The notes: generated from the letters alone by a model not told the origin. A stretch of 51,121 bases of DNA from Methanoregula sp. (GCA_030651815.1 JAUSBW010000141.1:1-51121); one strand, 5' to 3'; counted from the stretch's first letter, positions 19,035-26,416 are shown. Translations and numbers: made by a program.

Positions 19035-21102
19035 GGACATCGGACGGGGGATCGGCAGGATCGATCCAAAGACCATGGAAGAACTGGGCGCAGGTGTCGG
19101 AGACATCATTGAGATCTCCGGAAAACGGACAACCTGTGCAAAGGTGATGCCATCTTTTCCTGAAGACCGGGGGAAAGGGACGATCCAGATCGATGGTATT
19201 GTCAGGAAAAATGCATCCGTAGGCATCAATGACACCGTAGAGATCAAAGTAATCACCATCCCGCCGGTGAGTCATGTTGTGCTCCAGCCGCTCGACCGCT
19301 TCTTACAAAAAGAAGTTGAAAGCCGCCTGTTTGAAGGAATACCGGTAACAAAGGGCGACCAGATCCGCCTCTCAATGTTTGGCAAGAAGTTTGATTTTCT
19401 TATCTGTGAGGCTACACCGGAGATAGGGATTATCACCCGTACGACTTCCGTAAAAATCCAAGGTAGGAAAACCCAGGAAAAAGAGATAAAGAAGAGCCTC
19501 ATCTCCTACGAGGATATCGGCGGGTTGAAAGGACAGGTGGACAAGATCCGGGAAATGATCGAGCTCCCCTTAAAATATCCTGAACTTTTTGAACGCATGG
19601 GCATCGACCCGCCACGGGGTGTCCTGCTCTACGGTCCGCCGGGTACAGGTAAGACGCTCATCGCAAAAGCGGCGGCACAGGAGACCGATGCCTACCTGAT
19701 CTTCATATCAGGTCCCGAGATCGTAGGGAAATATTACGGGGAGTCGGAAGCCCGGTTACGGGAAATCTTTGCAGAAGCCCAGAAGAATGCTCCCGCCATT
19801 GTCTTCATCGATGAGATAGATGCGATTGCCCCCAAACGCGAGGATGTCGGTGGCGATAAACAGGTGGAACGGCGGATCGTTGCCCAGCTCCTCTCGATCA
19901 TGGACGGGTTGAAGGACCGGGGACAGGTGATCGTGATCGCAACAACCAACATCCCAAACTCGCTCGATCCTGCACTCCGGCGCCCCGGCCGGTTTGACCG
20001 GGAGATCATGATCCCCATCCCGGACAGAGACGGAAGGCGGGAGATCATCGAGATCCACACACGGGGCATGCCTCTTGCCGCCGATGTCGACCTCGATGAA
20101 CTGGCAAATATCACGCACGGGTATGTCGGTGCTGACCTTGCTGCACTCTCCCGCGAGAGCGCGATGCATGCCCTCCGGAAGATCTTACCGGTTATTGACT
20201 TTACCAAGCGTGAGGTTCCCTACGAGTTGATCGCCGATCTTACGGTCAAAAAAGAGGATTTTATGAATGCGTTCCGGGAGATCGAACCCTCCGCCCTGCG
20301 GGAGGTCTTTGTTGAGATCCCCGATGTCGGTTGGGACGATGTGGGGGGCCTGTCTGCAATCAAAGATGAAATCCGGGAGGCAGTTGAACTTCCGCTGAAA
20401 TGTGCGGGTCTTTACGCTTATGCAGCGGTCACTCCCCCAAAAGGGATACTGCTGCATGGTCCGCCGGGCACGGGAAAGACGCTCATCGCAAAGGCGATTG
20501 CCCACGAGACGCAGTCAAACTTCATCTCGATCAAAGGGCCGGAGCTGCTCTCGCGGTTCGTGGGTGAGTCCGAGCGTGGCATCCGTGAGATCTTCAAAAA
20601 AGCCCGGCAGGCAGTGCCCTGCATCATCTTCTTTGACGAGATTGATGCGATTGCCCCGACGCGGGGCGGCAGGAATGACAACGGTGTCACCGAACGGGTG
20701 ATTGCCCAGCTCTTAACCGAGATGGACGGTCTTGAGGAGTTAAAAGGTGTCACAGTCCTTGCAGCAAGCAACCGTATCGATATGATCGATCCTGCACTCC
20801 TCCGGGCAGGACGCATGGATCTCCTGATCGAGCTGCCAAAGCCAGACGAGACGGGACGTCTTGAGATCTTTAAGGTGCATACACGAAAACGACCTCTCCA
20901 AAAAGGGGTGAAACTTGAAAATTACATCAAAGAGACCGAAGGGTTCACCGGGGCAGAGATAGAGGCAGTCTGCAACCGCGCCGCCATTCTTGCCATCCGG
21001 GAGTTCTCAAAGACCGGACAGGATCAGACTGCATTTGTGATCCATTCGTCGCATTTCAGCCGTGCGATTGTGGATGTGCGTGCCAATACTTCCAAAATTT
21101 AA
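19003..21102 (+). CDS. CDC48/VAT-type double AAA ATPase
   Basis: This 699-residue protein has the CDC48 N-domain (about 1-160) and two AAA modules. D1 has GPPGTGKT starting at residue 211 and FIDEIDAIAPKR. D2 has GPPGTGKT at about 486 and FFDEIDAIAPTRGG, plus arginine-finger and sensor segments (RRPGRFDREI, LRAGRMDLLIELP). Such proteins form hexamers that unfold or remodel proteins. The length is slightly below typical archaeal VAT. I start at ATG 19003 because GGAGGTG lies just before it and MKVKVSAARNKDIGRG is a normal family N-terminus. It overlaps the receiver-PadR gene by 32 bases and is followed by the gvpA promoter. It may be a paralogue specialised for gas vesicles, but I cannot see whether another copy exists elsewhere. 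Confidence 0.92.
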   Translation: MKVKVSAARNKDIGRGIGRIDPKTMEELGAGVGDIIEISGKRTTCAKVMPSFPEDRGKGTIQIDGIVRKNASVGINDTVEIKVITIPPVSHVVLQPLDRFLQKEVESRLFEGIPVTKGDQIRLSMFGKKFDFLICEATPEIGIITRTTSVKIQGRKTQEKEIKKSLISYEDIGGLKGQVDKIREMIELPLKYPELFERMGIDPPRGVLLYGPPGTGKTLIAKAAAQETDAYLIFISGPEIVGKYYGESEARLREIFAEAQKNAPAIVFIDEIDAIAPKREDVGGDKQVERRIVAQLLSIMDGLKDRGQVIVIATTNIPNSLDPALRRPGRFDREIMIPIPDRDGRREIIEIHTRGMPLAADVDLDELANITHGYVGADLAALSRESAMHALRKILPVIDFTKREVPYELIADLTVKKEDFMNAFREIEPSALREVFVEIPDVGWDDVGGLSAIKDEIREAVELPLKCAGLYAYAAVTPPKGILLHGPPGTGKTLIAKAIAHETQSNFISIKGPELLSRFVGESERGIREIFKKARQAVPCIIFFDEIDAIAPTRGGRNDNGVTERVIAQLLTEMDGLEELKGVTVLAASNRIDMIDPALLRAGRMDLLIELPKPDETGRLEIFKVHTRKRPLQKGVKLENYIKETEGFTGAEIEAVCNRAAILAIREFSKTGQDQTAFVIHSSHFSRAIVDVRANTSKI

Positions 21103-21104
21103 AA

Positions 21105-21136
21105 CAAGATTCGGAAATTCCGGGAACCTATATACT
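21105..21136 (+). promoter_or_regulatory. gvpA promoter: palindromic operator plus TATA box
   Basis: The odd palindrome CGGAA-A-TTCCG (21112-21122) sits in the longer block ACAAGATTCGGAAATTCCGG, followed by CTATATACT (TATA box about 21129-21135). The same arrangement, with the palindrome centre 12 bases before the TATA element, precedes the gvpC-like gene at 22229-22252. The position immediately upstream of TATA is typical for archaeal activators. The repeated match is seen directly; the regulator is unknown. Confidence 0.75.
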
Positions 21137-21156
21137 CTTCCCAATTGAGTAGGATA

Positions 21157-21172
21157 TGGGCAAAAAGGCCCA
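21157..21172 (+). promoter_or_regulatory. 5'-leader hairpin of gvpA mRNA
   Basis: TGGGC, a 6-base loop, then GCCCA lies about 27 bases after the TATA box, where transcription should begin. The hairpin would therefore cap the very 5' end of the gvpA mRNA and could stabilise it. GGAGG (21182-21186) follows, unpaired, before the ATG at 21195. Confidence 0.5.
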
Positions 21173-21194
21173 GAACTAAAAGGAGGAAAAAAAC

Positions 21195-21407
21195 ATGGTA
21201 GAAAAAATGAACTCATCTTCGAGCCTCGTCGAGGTAATTGACCGGATTCTGGACAAGGGCGTTGTTGTTGACGCATGGGTACGCGTCTCACTCGTCGGTA
21301 TTGAGTTACTCGCTATCGAAGCCCGTGTCGTGATCGCATCGGTTGAGACGTTCCTGAAGTACGCAGAAGCTGTCGGACTTTTGGAACACGCAGAAATTGC
21401 AGCATAA
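21195..21407 (+). CDS. gvpA: Gas vesicle structural protein GvpA
   Basis: This 70-residue protein is the main wall protein of gas vesicles. It has the hallmark sequence [20 protein letters not shown] followed by [28 protein letters not shown] (written here only in part as family motifs): amphipathic helix, beta strands, helix. The length is normal for GvpA. A strong ribosome site AGGAGG lies 8 bases upstream. The gene has its own promoter and a terminator hairpin 40 bases after the stop, so it is probably transcribed alone and at high level. It heads the gvp cluster extending to 33763. Confidence 0.97.
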   Translation: MVEKMNSSSSLVEVIDRILDKGVVVDAWVRVSLVGIELLAIEARVVIASVETFLKYAEAVGLLEHAEIAA

Positions 21408-21446
21408 TCATATATCCTTCTCTGGGATGAATTCAAATGTGTAAAG

Positions 21447-21481
21447 ATGGATGGAGATGCAATCCATCCATTAATTCTTTT
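21447..21481 (+). terminator. Terminator hairpin after gvpA
   Basis: ATGGATGGA, loop GATGCAA, then TCCATCCAT gives a perfect 9-bp stem followed by TTAATTCTTTT. This is positioned to end a short gvpA transcript. Confidence 0.7.
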
Positions 21482-22220
21482 GAATTCGATCCTCAGATTT
21501 TGCACAATTCTATTCACAAAAGGATTGGTACGATTCGTTCACGTCATAACAATGCACGTCCCTCATGCTGCAAAAGTATGACAATAGCATCCATATCTTT
21601 TTCGCTTTTAAAATTTTTCGTTAGCTAATTTTCGTTAGCTAAGAATGGTATCTGAACCACGGTTGACGGTATCTTGAGCCATTAACGTCAGTTCCCGGAA
21701 GAACATGGGGTGCTGGTACAAAGAAATCCCCTACCGTATTATGGCAGAGAAGATCGGGAGTAATGCAAATCGGGGATTGTCATCAGAATGAACAGGTTGA
21801 CATAGACCGTATTCCGGTATACCAGATTCACCCCTCAGACCAGGTATTCCTATTATACCCGTTGCAATATTATGTGCCTGTTTCCTTTTTCTGGAGCACG
21901 TAACTCCTCATGATGTACCTGTCACCAACAATGTACCGTGCACCCGTGTTATCCTTGTTACTCCCGGTGTACCCGTTACTTTTGATGTAACTGATTCTTC
22001 GGCATACCTTCTTTACGTGACCAGCAGCGCCTGTGCTCCCTACGGTCTCTATCGACCGGAGCGACTGGCAGGAGATCGGGGAATTCGAGGGAACAAAAGG
22101 GACACAGGGATAAAGGCCCCCACGCACAATCGCGGTGCATACCCACACCCCGATCCAGGCGTAGCTGCGTTTTTATCAGCCCCTTCCTTTGCACATTTAC
22201 TTGTATCCTCAAATTTCGAA
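21482..22220. other. Long non-coding region between gvpA and the gvpC-like gene
   Basis: No convincing gene lies here. An open frame extends upstream from the gvpC-like gene to about 22017, but it crosses that gene's promoter and has odd composition (proline, arginine, glycine), so I regard it as spurious. The stretch contains a 14-bp tandem duplication (21615-21642). Otherwise I see nothing definite. Confidence 0.5.
21615..21642. repeat. Tandem 14-bp duplication TTTTCGTTAGCTAA
   Basis: Two perfect head-to-tail copies, each containing the palindrome TTAGCTAA. This could be a protein-binding pair or a replication slippage product; nothing else identifies it. Confidence 0.6.
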
Positions 22221-22252
22221 ACAAAATTCGGAAATTCCGGGCACGTATTTAT
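22221..22252 (+). promoter_or_regulatory. Promoter of the gvpC-like gene with the shared palindrome
   Basis: ACAAAATTCGGAAATTCCGG contains CGGAA-A-TTCCG (22229-22239), followed by a TATA-like TATTTAT at 22246-22252. Its layout matches the gvpA promoter base for base over more than 15 positions and with equal spacing to TATA. The ATG is about 65 bases downstream of TATA in both cases. Confidence 0.75.
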
Positions 22253-22310
22253 CAGATCCCTCCAGAATGGAAGAGTGTCAAAACAAAAGACAAATGTGAG
22301 GTGGGTAAAA

Positions 22311-23072
22311 ATGACATTAGCAGATGGAATGCACCAGATTGTTGACAACATCAACGGAGCCAGATCGGCTCGGGTAAGTGAAGTTCAGGAGATGCTGGGC
22401 GGTTTTTCCGCGAACAGGATAGCGATGGCCCGCGAAACCCAGGATATGTTGAATGGATTCCATGAAGCACTAGTGGAATCGGCTCGTGAGACGGCAAAGC
22501 AACTAAAGAAGGATGTCGCAAACATCCGTATCGATGCCAACAACCTGATCCACGGGTTTGCAGATGAGCGGCTGGCCAATGAAATTGAGCTGTCCCGCAT
22601 GCTGGACGGTTTTCACGGGACCCGGATGGTAATGGCGAAGGATGTGGCAGACATGGTCCACGGGTTTGCCGATGAGCGGGTTGCCCGGGCCATCGAGCTG
22701 ACCTACATGCTGGACGGTTTTAAAAAGCAGCGTATTCCCTTCCAGGAAGATCTGGCTGAAGCACACGGGATATGGCTGAGCCATGTGTTGGGTGGGTATG
22801 TACCCACAAAAGCCCCAAAACGAACTGTGGCAAAGGCAGCAGAAGTGACAAAGGCAGCAGAAGTGACAAAGATCCCTGAAGAGAAGGAAGACGCCACACA
22901 CACACTCAAAGGAAAGATCCTCAAAGTGATAAAAGCCTCCCCAAAAGGGATCACCCTTGCAAAAGCGGGAAAGAAGATCGATGTTGAATGGAGGACACTT
23001 ATCAGACCCGCAAAAGAACTCCTGGAAGAGGGCATGGTCACCAAGAAGGAGACGCAGTACTTCCCGAGCTGA
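22311..23072 (+). CDS. GvpC-like gas vesicle protein with C-terminal winged-helix-like domain
   Basis: This 253-residue protein is built of an approximately 18-residue helical repeat whose signature is (M/L)(L/V/I)xGF, seen as MLGGF, MLNGF, LIHGF, MLDGF, MVHGF, MLDGF and finally VLGGY. Repeated amphipathic helices of this kind are typical of GvpC, which coats and stiffens the vesicle. After a repeat-rich linker (KAAEVTKAAEVTK) comes a C-terminal domain of about 55 residues (LKGKILKVIKASPKGITLAK to YFPS) that reads like a winged helix. GvpC proteins usually lack such a tail. The ATG at 22311 is preceded by GAGGTGGG. Calling it gvpC rests on repeats and context rather than on strong sequence recognition. 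Confidence 0.7.
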   Translation: MTLADGMHQIVDNINGARSARVSEVQEMLGGFSANRIAMARETQDMLNGFHEALVESARETAKQLKKDVANIRIDANNLIHGFADERLANEIELSRMLDGFHGTRMVMAKDVADMVHGFADERVARAIELTYMLDGFKKQRIPFQEDLAEAHGIWLSHVLGGYVPTKAPKRTVAKAAEVTKAAEVTKIPEEKEDATHTLKGKILKVIKASPKGITLAKAGKKIDVEWRTLIRPAKELLEEGMVTKKETQYFPS

Positions 23073-23074
23073 AC

Positions 23075-23098
23075 GTTACTCCGGGAGAACTTTTTTTT
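23075..23098 (+). terminator. Terminator after the gvpC-like gene
   Basis: GTT-A-CTC, loop CGG, then GAG-AAC forms a short stem directly followed by eight T residues. It begins two bases after the stop codon. Confidence 0.6.
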
Positions 23099-23186
23099 GG
23101 TTTGCCAAAAGCCCAAAAAACAGGGTTTAACCGGTAGGTCACAACGGTGGGAGAGCACCCCATGGATCTTGTAACAGTAATCAACC

Positions 23187-23298
23187 CAAAAGCCGGCAAA
23201 AGATCGGCGTCGAATGGAGAATCTTAATCCGTCCCGCAAAGGAGCTCCTCAAAGGCGGGGACGTCCGGAAAAAGGATACGTATTACTATCCGACCTAA
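23187..23298 (+). pseudogene. Degenerate second copy of the gvpC winged-helix tail
   Basis: The translation KIGVEWRILIRPAKELLKGG followed by DVRKKDTYYYPT and a stop parallels the C-terminus of the gvpC-like protein (KIDVEWRTLIRPAKELLEEG, then MVTKKETQYFPS). Upstream, KAGK is in another frame, so a frameshift is present. This is a remnant of a duplicated gvpC-like gene or of its tail. Confidence 0.7.
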
Positions 23299-23301
23299 GA
23301 A

Positions 23302-23363
23302 AAACGCCAACGAGACCTCTGGTCACAGGGCGTTTGTATGAAAATCCTCAAAAGGATTTTCAT
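23302..23363 (+). promoter_or_regulatory. Two adjacent strong hairpins upstream of gvpN
   Basis: Hairpin 1 has an outer stem AAACGCC/GGCGTTT and an inner stem GACC-TCT-GGTC. Hairpin 2 is ATGAAAATCCT, loop CAAA, then AGGATTTTCAT, a perfect 11-bp stem. They lie between the degenerate tail and the 38-bp tandem repeats, 160 bases before gvpN. They may be terminators, an attenuator or an RNA-processing signal. Confidence 0.55.
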
Positions 23364-23414
23364 GCCAAATATACGGCATCAATACGGCATCATAAAAAAC
23401 AGCAATTGCCGGAA

Positions 23415-23496
23415 CAGGTACTGGCCATTCGGAATACCATCGGATACCGGGTCAGGTACTGGCCATTCGGAATACCATCGGATACCGGGTCAGGTA
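23415..23496. repeat. 38-bp tandem repeat, 2.2 copies, upstream of gvpN
   Basis: A 38-base unit beginning CAGGTACTGGCCATTCGG occurs at 23415 and 23453, then a 6-base start of a third copy. The copies are identical, so the duplication is recent. It ends 26 bases before the gvpN start. Confidence 0.8.
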
Positions 23497-23521
23497 GCCC
23501 AAGAGGAGTGGAGAGCAGAAT

Positions 23522-24445
23522 ATGAATCATGAAACAGTCATCAATCCACTACCCCAGAAGGGGTTTGTGGAATCGGAGTACGTCAGAAACATCACCGAGC
23601 GGGGAGTGCGGTACATTAAAAAAGGGTTTCCCATTCATCTTTGCGGACCGACGGGGTGTGGAAAGACAACACTTGCCATGCATATTGCGTTCCTTCTCGG
23701 AAGGCCGGTCACCCTCATCAACGGCGATGAGGAGTCCACCACCACCTCCTTTGTCGGGGGGGAAGATGGCTATCACAAGACAAAAGTAGTGGACCGGTAC
23801 GTCTCCCGTGTCTACAAATATGATGAAACAATGAAAAAGATTTGGGTGGACGAACGGCTTACCACGGCATGTATGAATGGCTACACCCTGATTTATAACG
23901 AGTTCACCCGTTCGCGTCCGGAGGCGAATAACATATTCTTATCCGTGCTTGAAGAGAGGATGCTCGAACTCCCGACTGCCGCACATGGCGGCAACTACAT
24001 CAAGGTCCATCCTGATTTTTCTGCGATATTCACGAGCAACCCTGAGGAATATGCCGGGGTATTCAGGTCCCAGGATGCGCTCCTGGACCGGATGATTACC
24101 ATTTCAATGGGCATGTATGACGAACAGACTGAAATTGAGATAACCCAGGCAAAATCCGGTGTTTCCCCTGCGATCGCAGAAAAAATTGTCAGGCTGGTCA
24201 GGAAGCTCAGGGCATCGGATATATGCGAGGTAAACCCGACGCTCCGGTCGTGCGTGTCTATCGCACGCGCCTTTGGGGATGATGGTGACGATGCGTGGTT
24301 TGTCCGGGTATGTACAGATGTCCTTACACCCAAGATCGGAAAGGGAAAACAGGGTGATACTGACCCCGAAGTTGTTCTCCATGACCTGCTGAGCGAGACC
24401 AGATCCCGCCCGTCCATGAAAAAAGGATCCGTACCAGCGGGGTAG
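23522..24445 (+). CDS. gvpN: Gas vesicle AAA ATPase GvpN
   Basis: This 307-residue MoxR-like AAA protein is required in known systems for vesicle enlargement. The Walker A motif GPTGCGKTT is at 42-50. The Walker B site reads LIYNEFTRSR (about 123-132), with Asn before Glu where Asp is common. Sensor-1 IFTSNPEEYAG is near 169-179, followed by an arginine-rich lid region. Length and motifs are typical of GvpN. GAGGAG lies upstream of the ATG. It is the first gene of a long co-directional series running to gvpL. Confidence 0.94.
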   Translation: MNHETVINPLPQKGFVESEYVRNITERGVRYIKKGFPIHLCGPTGCGKTTLAMHIAFLLGRPVTLINGDEESTTTSFVGGEDGYHKTKVVDRYVSRVYKYDETMKKIWVDERLTTACMNGYTLIYNEFTRSRPEANNIFLSVLEERMLELPTAAHGGNYIKVHPDFSAIFTSNPEEYAGVFRSQDALLDRMITISMGMYDEQTEIEITQAKSGVSPAIAEKIVRLVRKLRASDICEVNPTLRSCVSIARAFGDDGDDAWFVRVCTDVLTPKIGKGKQGDTDPEVVLHDLLSETRSRPSMKKGSVPAG

Positions 24446-24483
24446 GATAGGCAGGGAAAAGATCAATCCGGGGAGTGTGGCAG

Positions 24484-24651
24484 ATGAAAATATTACAGGA
24501 CATAAAAACGAGCACAGGGCAAGAGAGGAATGTGCAACATAAAAATAAAATCAAGCCCCGATGTATGCATGACATAAAAACGAGCACTGGACGTACTCGC
24601 GCCATAAAAACGAGCACGGGAAACGAGGATTTAAAGACGAGCACGGGATGA
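24484..24651 (+). CDS. 55-residue small protein with KTSTG repeats
   Basis: A short open frame reads MKILQDIKTSTG, then three more KTSTG units (HDIKTSTG, AIKTSTG, DLKTSTG), and ends at TGA 24649. GGGGAG lies 8 bases before the ATG. The DNA repeat (ATAAAAACGAGCAC and variants) is conserved while the spacers differ, and all four units stay in the same reading frame although spacer length varies. That argues for coding. The protein is basic and predicted to be disordered. Alternatively the repeats are DNA or RNA binding sites. Confidence 0.5.
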   Translation: MKILQDIKTSTGQERNVQHKNKIKPRCMHDIKTSTGRTRAIKTSTGNEDLKTSTG

Positions 24652-24712
24652 GACAAGAATGCTTATCAAAAAAACGAGCCTGGATGTGGCAAGAACGCAG
24701 GGTGTCCCATGC

Positions 24713-25084
24713 ATGATAACCCTGACCGAGAAGCAGATAAAAAAAGATCTTCTCGGTACCCATGAGAGTTTTTTCCTCACCGCACATGAAGTAAAAAAAA
24801 TCGTGAGGGATGAAGACAAGCGGAAAAAAAAACAGGCACGTGCACTAGCAAAAGGCAGGATGAATTTCCTGCGGCAGAAGGAAAGGATGAAAATGGTCCA
24901 GGCTGCACGATTGGGGAAGTTGATCCCGAAGAAGGGCGCTACCTTCCGGGTGCTCGTTCCATCCCAGCCAGTAGAAACTGAGGGCATCCATCAGCTGGTT
25001 GAATTTGGTAAAGTAAAAAAGGTGACGGCTCCACGCTGGGACCGTCAGAAGAGGAATTACCATGCAATCGATGTCAGCTACTAA
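24713..25084 (+). CDS. Basic protein of unknown function in the gvp cluster
   Basis: I do not recognise this 123-residue protein. It is very basic, with a long helix (HEVKKIVRDEDKRKKKQAR) and a C-terminal part that may be beta-rich (ATFRVLVPSQPVETEG). Its end overlaps gvpF by 23 bases. The ATG at 24713 has GGGTG about 8 bases upstream. An in-frame ATG at 24659 would add IKKTSLD, a variant of the KTSTG repeat encoded just before, and cannot be excluded. Location between gvpN and gvpF suggests a gas vesicle accessory role. Confidence 0.65.
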   Translation: MITLTEKQIKKDLLGTHESFFLTAHEVKKIVRDEDKRKKKQARALAKGRMNFLRQKERMKMVQAARLGKLIPKKGATFRVLVPSQPVETEGIHQLVEFGKVKKVTAPRWDRQKRNYHAIDVSY

Positions 25085-25841
25085 ACCCCGTTCGATGCAG
25101 CGGTGGCGTTATGTCTATGCAATTATTCCGGTAAAAAAGGAAATGACCTTTGGCCCCATCGGTATCCAGGGGGAGAATGTCCATACCCTCCATATCCGGG
25201 ATATTGCAGCCGTCCTTTCAGACGCCCGTCAGAAAAAGTACGAGATCCTTGATTACGGGATCCCCCACCAGGAGGTTCTCGAGAAGGTGATGGAACATTC
25301 CCATGAGTATAATCAGAACTGCACGATCCCCATGAGATTTGGCCAGGTAGCAACTGAATTGGATATCAAAACGTTCCTTTCCAGGAGCTATCCCAAGCTT
25401 AAAATGTATTTTGGTAAATTGGATGGGAAAAAAGAACTGGGACTCAAAGTAACCCGGAAAATAGACCCCACCATAAAAGAAATTGCCGCCTCGAACATCA
25501 AAATCCGCACAATGAGACAGCAGATCCAGGGAAAACCATTAGAAAAAACGTTCCATCAGCGTCTTGAACTCGGCACAAAAATTTCACAGGAACTTGAAAG
25601 GCGGGGGGACAAGATAGCCACTGACATATTTACCCGGCTTTCCGGGACATCAGCGGAGAGAAAGCTGAACAAAAACCTCTCTGAGGAGATGATCCTGAAC
25701 GCTGCCTTCCTAGTAGACAAAAAAAAGGAGCAGGACTTTGACCAGCTTGTCAATACCCTGGAACAGGAATACGGGGACTTAAACATGAAGTACGTTATCG
25801 CCCCGCCGTTCAACTTCGTCAATATCAGGATCAAGAGGTAA
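25062..25841 (+). CDS. gvpF: Gas vesicle protein GvpF
   Basis: This 259-residue member of the GvpF/GvpL family has RYVYAIIPV near the N-terminus, HQEVLEKVM, the TIPMRFGQV segment and the family's C-terminal signature (YVIAPPFNFVNI). In known systems GvpF is a minor protein that binds GvpA early in assembly. GAGG lies 7 bases before the ATG at 25062, which overlaps the preceding gene. It shares the stop/start TAATG with gvpG, so the two are translationally coupled. It differs clearly from the two GvpL copies at 32984 and 43462. Confidence 0.9.
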   Translation: MQSMSATKPRSMQRWRYVYAIIPVKKEMTFGPIGIQGENVHTLHIRDIAAVLSDARQKKYEILDYGIPHQEVLEKVMEHSHEYNQNCTIPMRFGQVATELDIKTFLSRSYPKLKMYFGKLDGKKELGLKVTRKIDPTIKEIAASNIKIRTMRQQIQGKPLEKTFHQRLELGTKISQELERRGDKIATDIFTRLSGTSAERKLNKNLSEEMILNAAFLVDKKKEQDFDQLVNTLEQEYGDLNMKYVIAPPFNFVNIRIKR

Positions 25842-26074
25842 TGATGGTACTCATCGTCGATGACCTGCTCAGGCTGCCGTTCGATCTCAGCATGAAAGTG
25901 CTCGAGGCGATAGCGGATGAAGCGGATGCAATGACCTTAAGCACGGAGCGGGCCGTCCGGGAACAGGTGCTCAAAACCCAGATGCAGTTCGAGCAGGGTG
26001 ACCTGCCCGAAGAGGAGTACAGGACGAAAATGAGCCAGCTCCGGAAGCGTCTGGATGAAGTAAAAGGTGTATAA
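25841..26074 (+). CDS. gvpG: Gas vesicle protein GvpG
   Basis: This 77-residue protein has the GvpG N-terminal motif DDLLRLPFDLSMKVLEAI and a helical, charged C-terminus with EYRTKMSQLRKRL. The length is typical. GvpG is an essential minor assembly factor in characterised archaeal systems. The start overlaps the gvpF stop (TAATG) and gvpO follows immediately. Confidence 0.9.
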   Translation: MMVLIVDDLLRLPFDLSMKVLEAIADEADAMTLSTERAVREQVLKTQMQFEQGDLPEEEYRTKMSQLRKRLDEVKGV

Positions 26075-26075
26075 C

Positions 26076-26387
26076 ATGGTAAACCAAGTGCAGGAACAGG
26101 TAAAAAAACCCAAACGGCTGAACATGAAGCAGTTGCTGGATTCCGTCAAAAATGAGATGGTGGGACTCACGTCCCTGCCATTCAACACGATCGCCGGCGT
26201 GGCATTCGACGAAGAGACGCACATGCCCATAGTGACTATCGAACTCGTCGAGAGGAAAGCGATTCCCGACACCATGGATCTCTTAGGTATATACGAGGTC
26301 ATCACGGATGAGGAGGGCGGGGTTGTCACGTTCAAGCGGATCAGCATGCGAAAACGCGGGGACGTGGTCTCTGCAACGGAGTACTAA
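26076..26387 (+). CDS. gvpO: Gas vesicle protein GvpO
   Basis: This 103-residue protein shows the GvpO core: LPFNTIAGVAF, VTIELVERKAIPDTMDLLGIYEV (a family-typical segment, given here across its motif) and FKRISMRKR at the end. AAGGTG precedes the ATG at 26076 by 6 bases; an upstream GTG at 26067 is less likely. It lies between gvpG and gvpH, as in haloarchaeal-type clusters where GvpO is needed for vesicle formation. Confidence 0.88.
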   Translation: MVNQVQEQVKKPKRLNMKQLLDSVKNEMVGLTSLPFNTIAGVAFDEETHMPIVTIELVERKAIPDTMDLLGIYEVITDEEGGVVTFKRISMRKRGDVVSATEY

Positions 26388-26416
26388 CATCCGGTAATCT
26401 TCAGGAGGTATGGATA

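Noticed and set aside
22017-22310. N-terminal extension of the gvpC-like frame
   Set aside because: The extension crosses the TATA box and palindrome, has irregular composition and no ribosome site, whereas ATG 22311 has GAGGTGGG upstream.
23415-23496. 38-bp tandem units as a CRISPR or attachment site
   Set aside because: The units are head-to-tail without spacers and no integrase is present, so a simple tandem duplication is the better explanation.
24500-24683. Possible CRISPR array in the ACGAGCAC repeats
   Set aside because: Repeats are short (about 15-18 bases), imperfect and irregularly spaced, in one reading frame, with no cas genes nearby.
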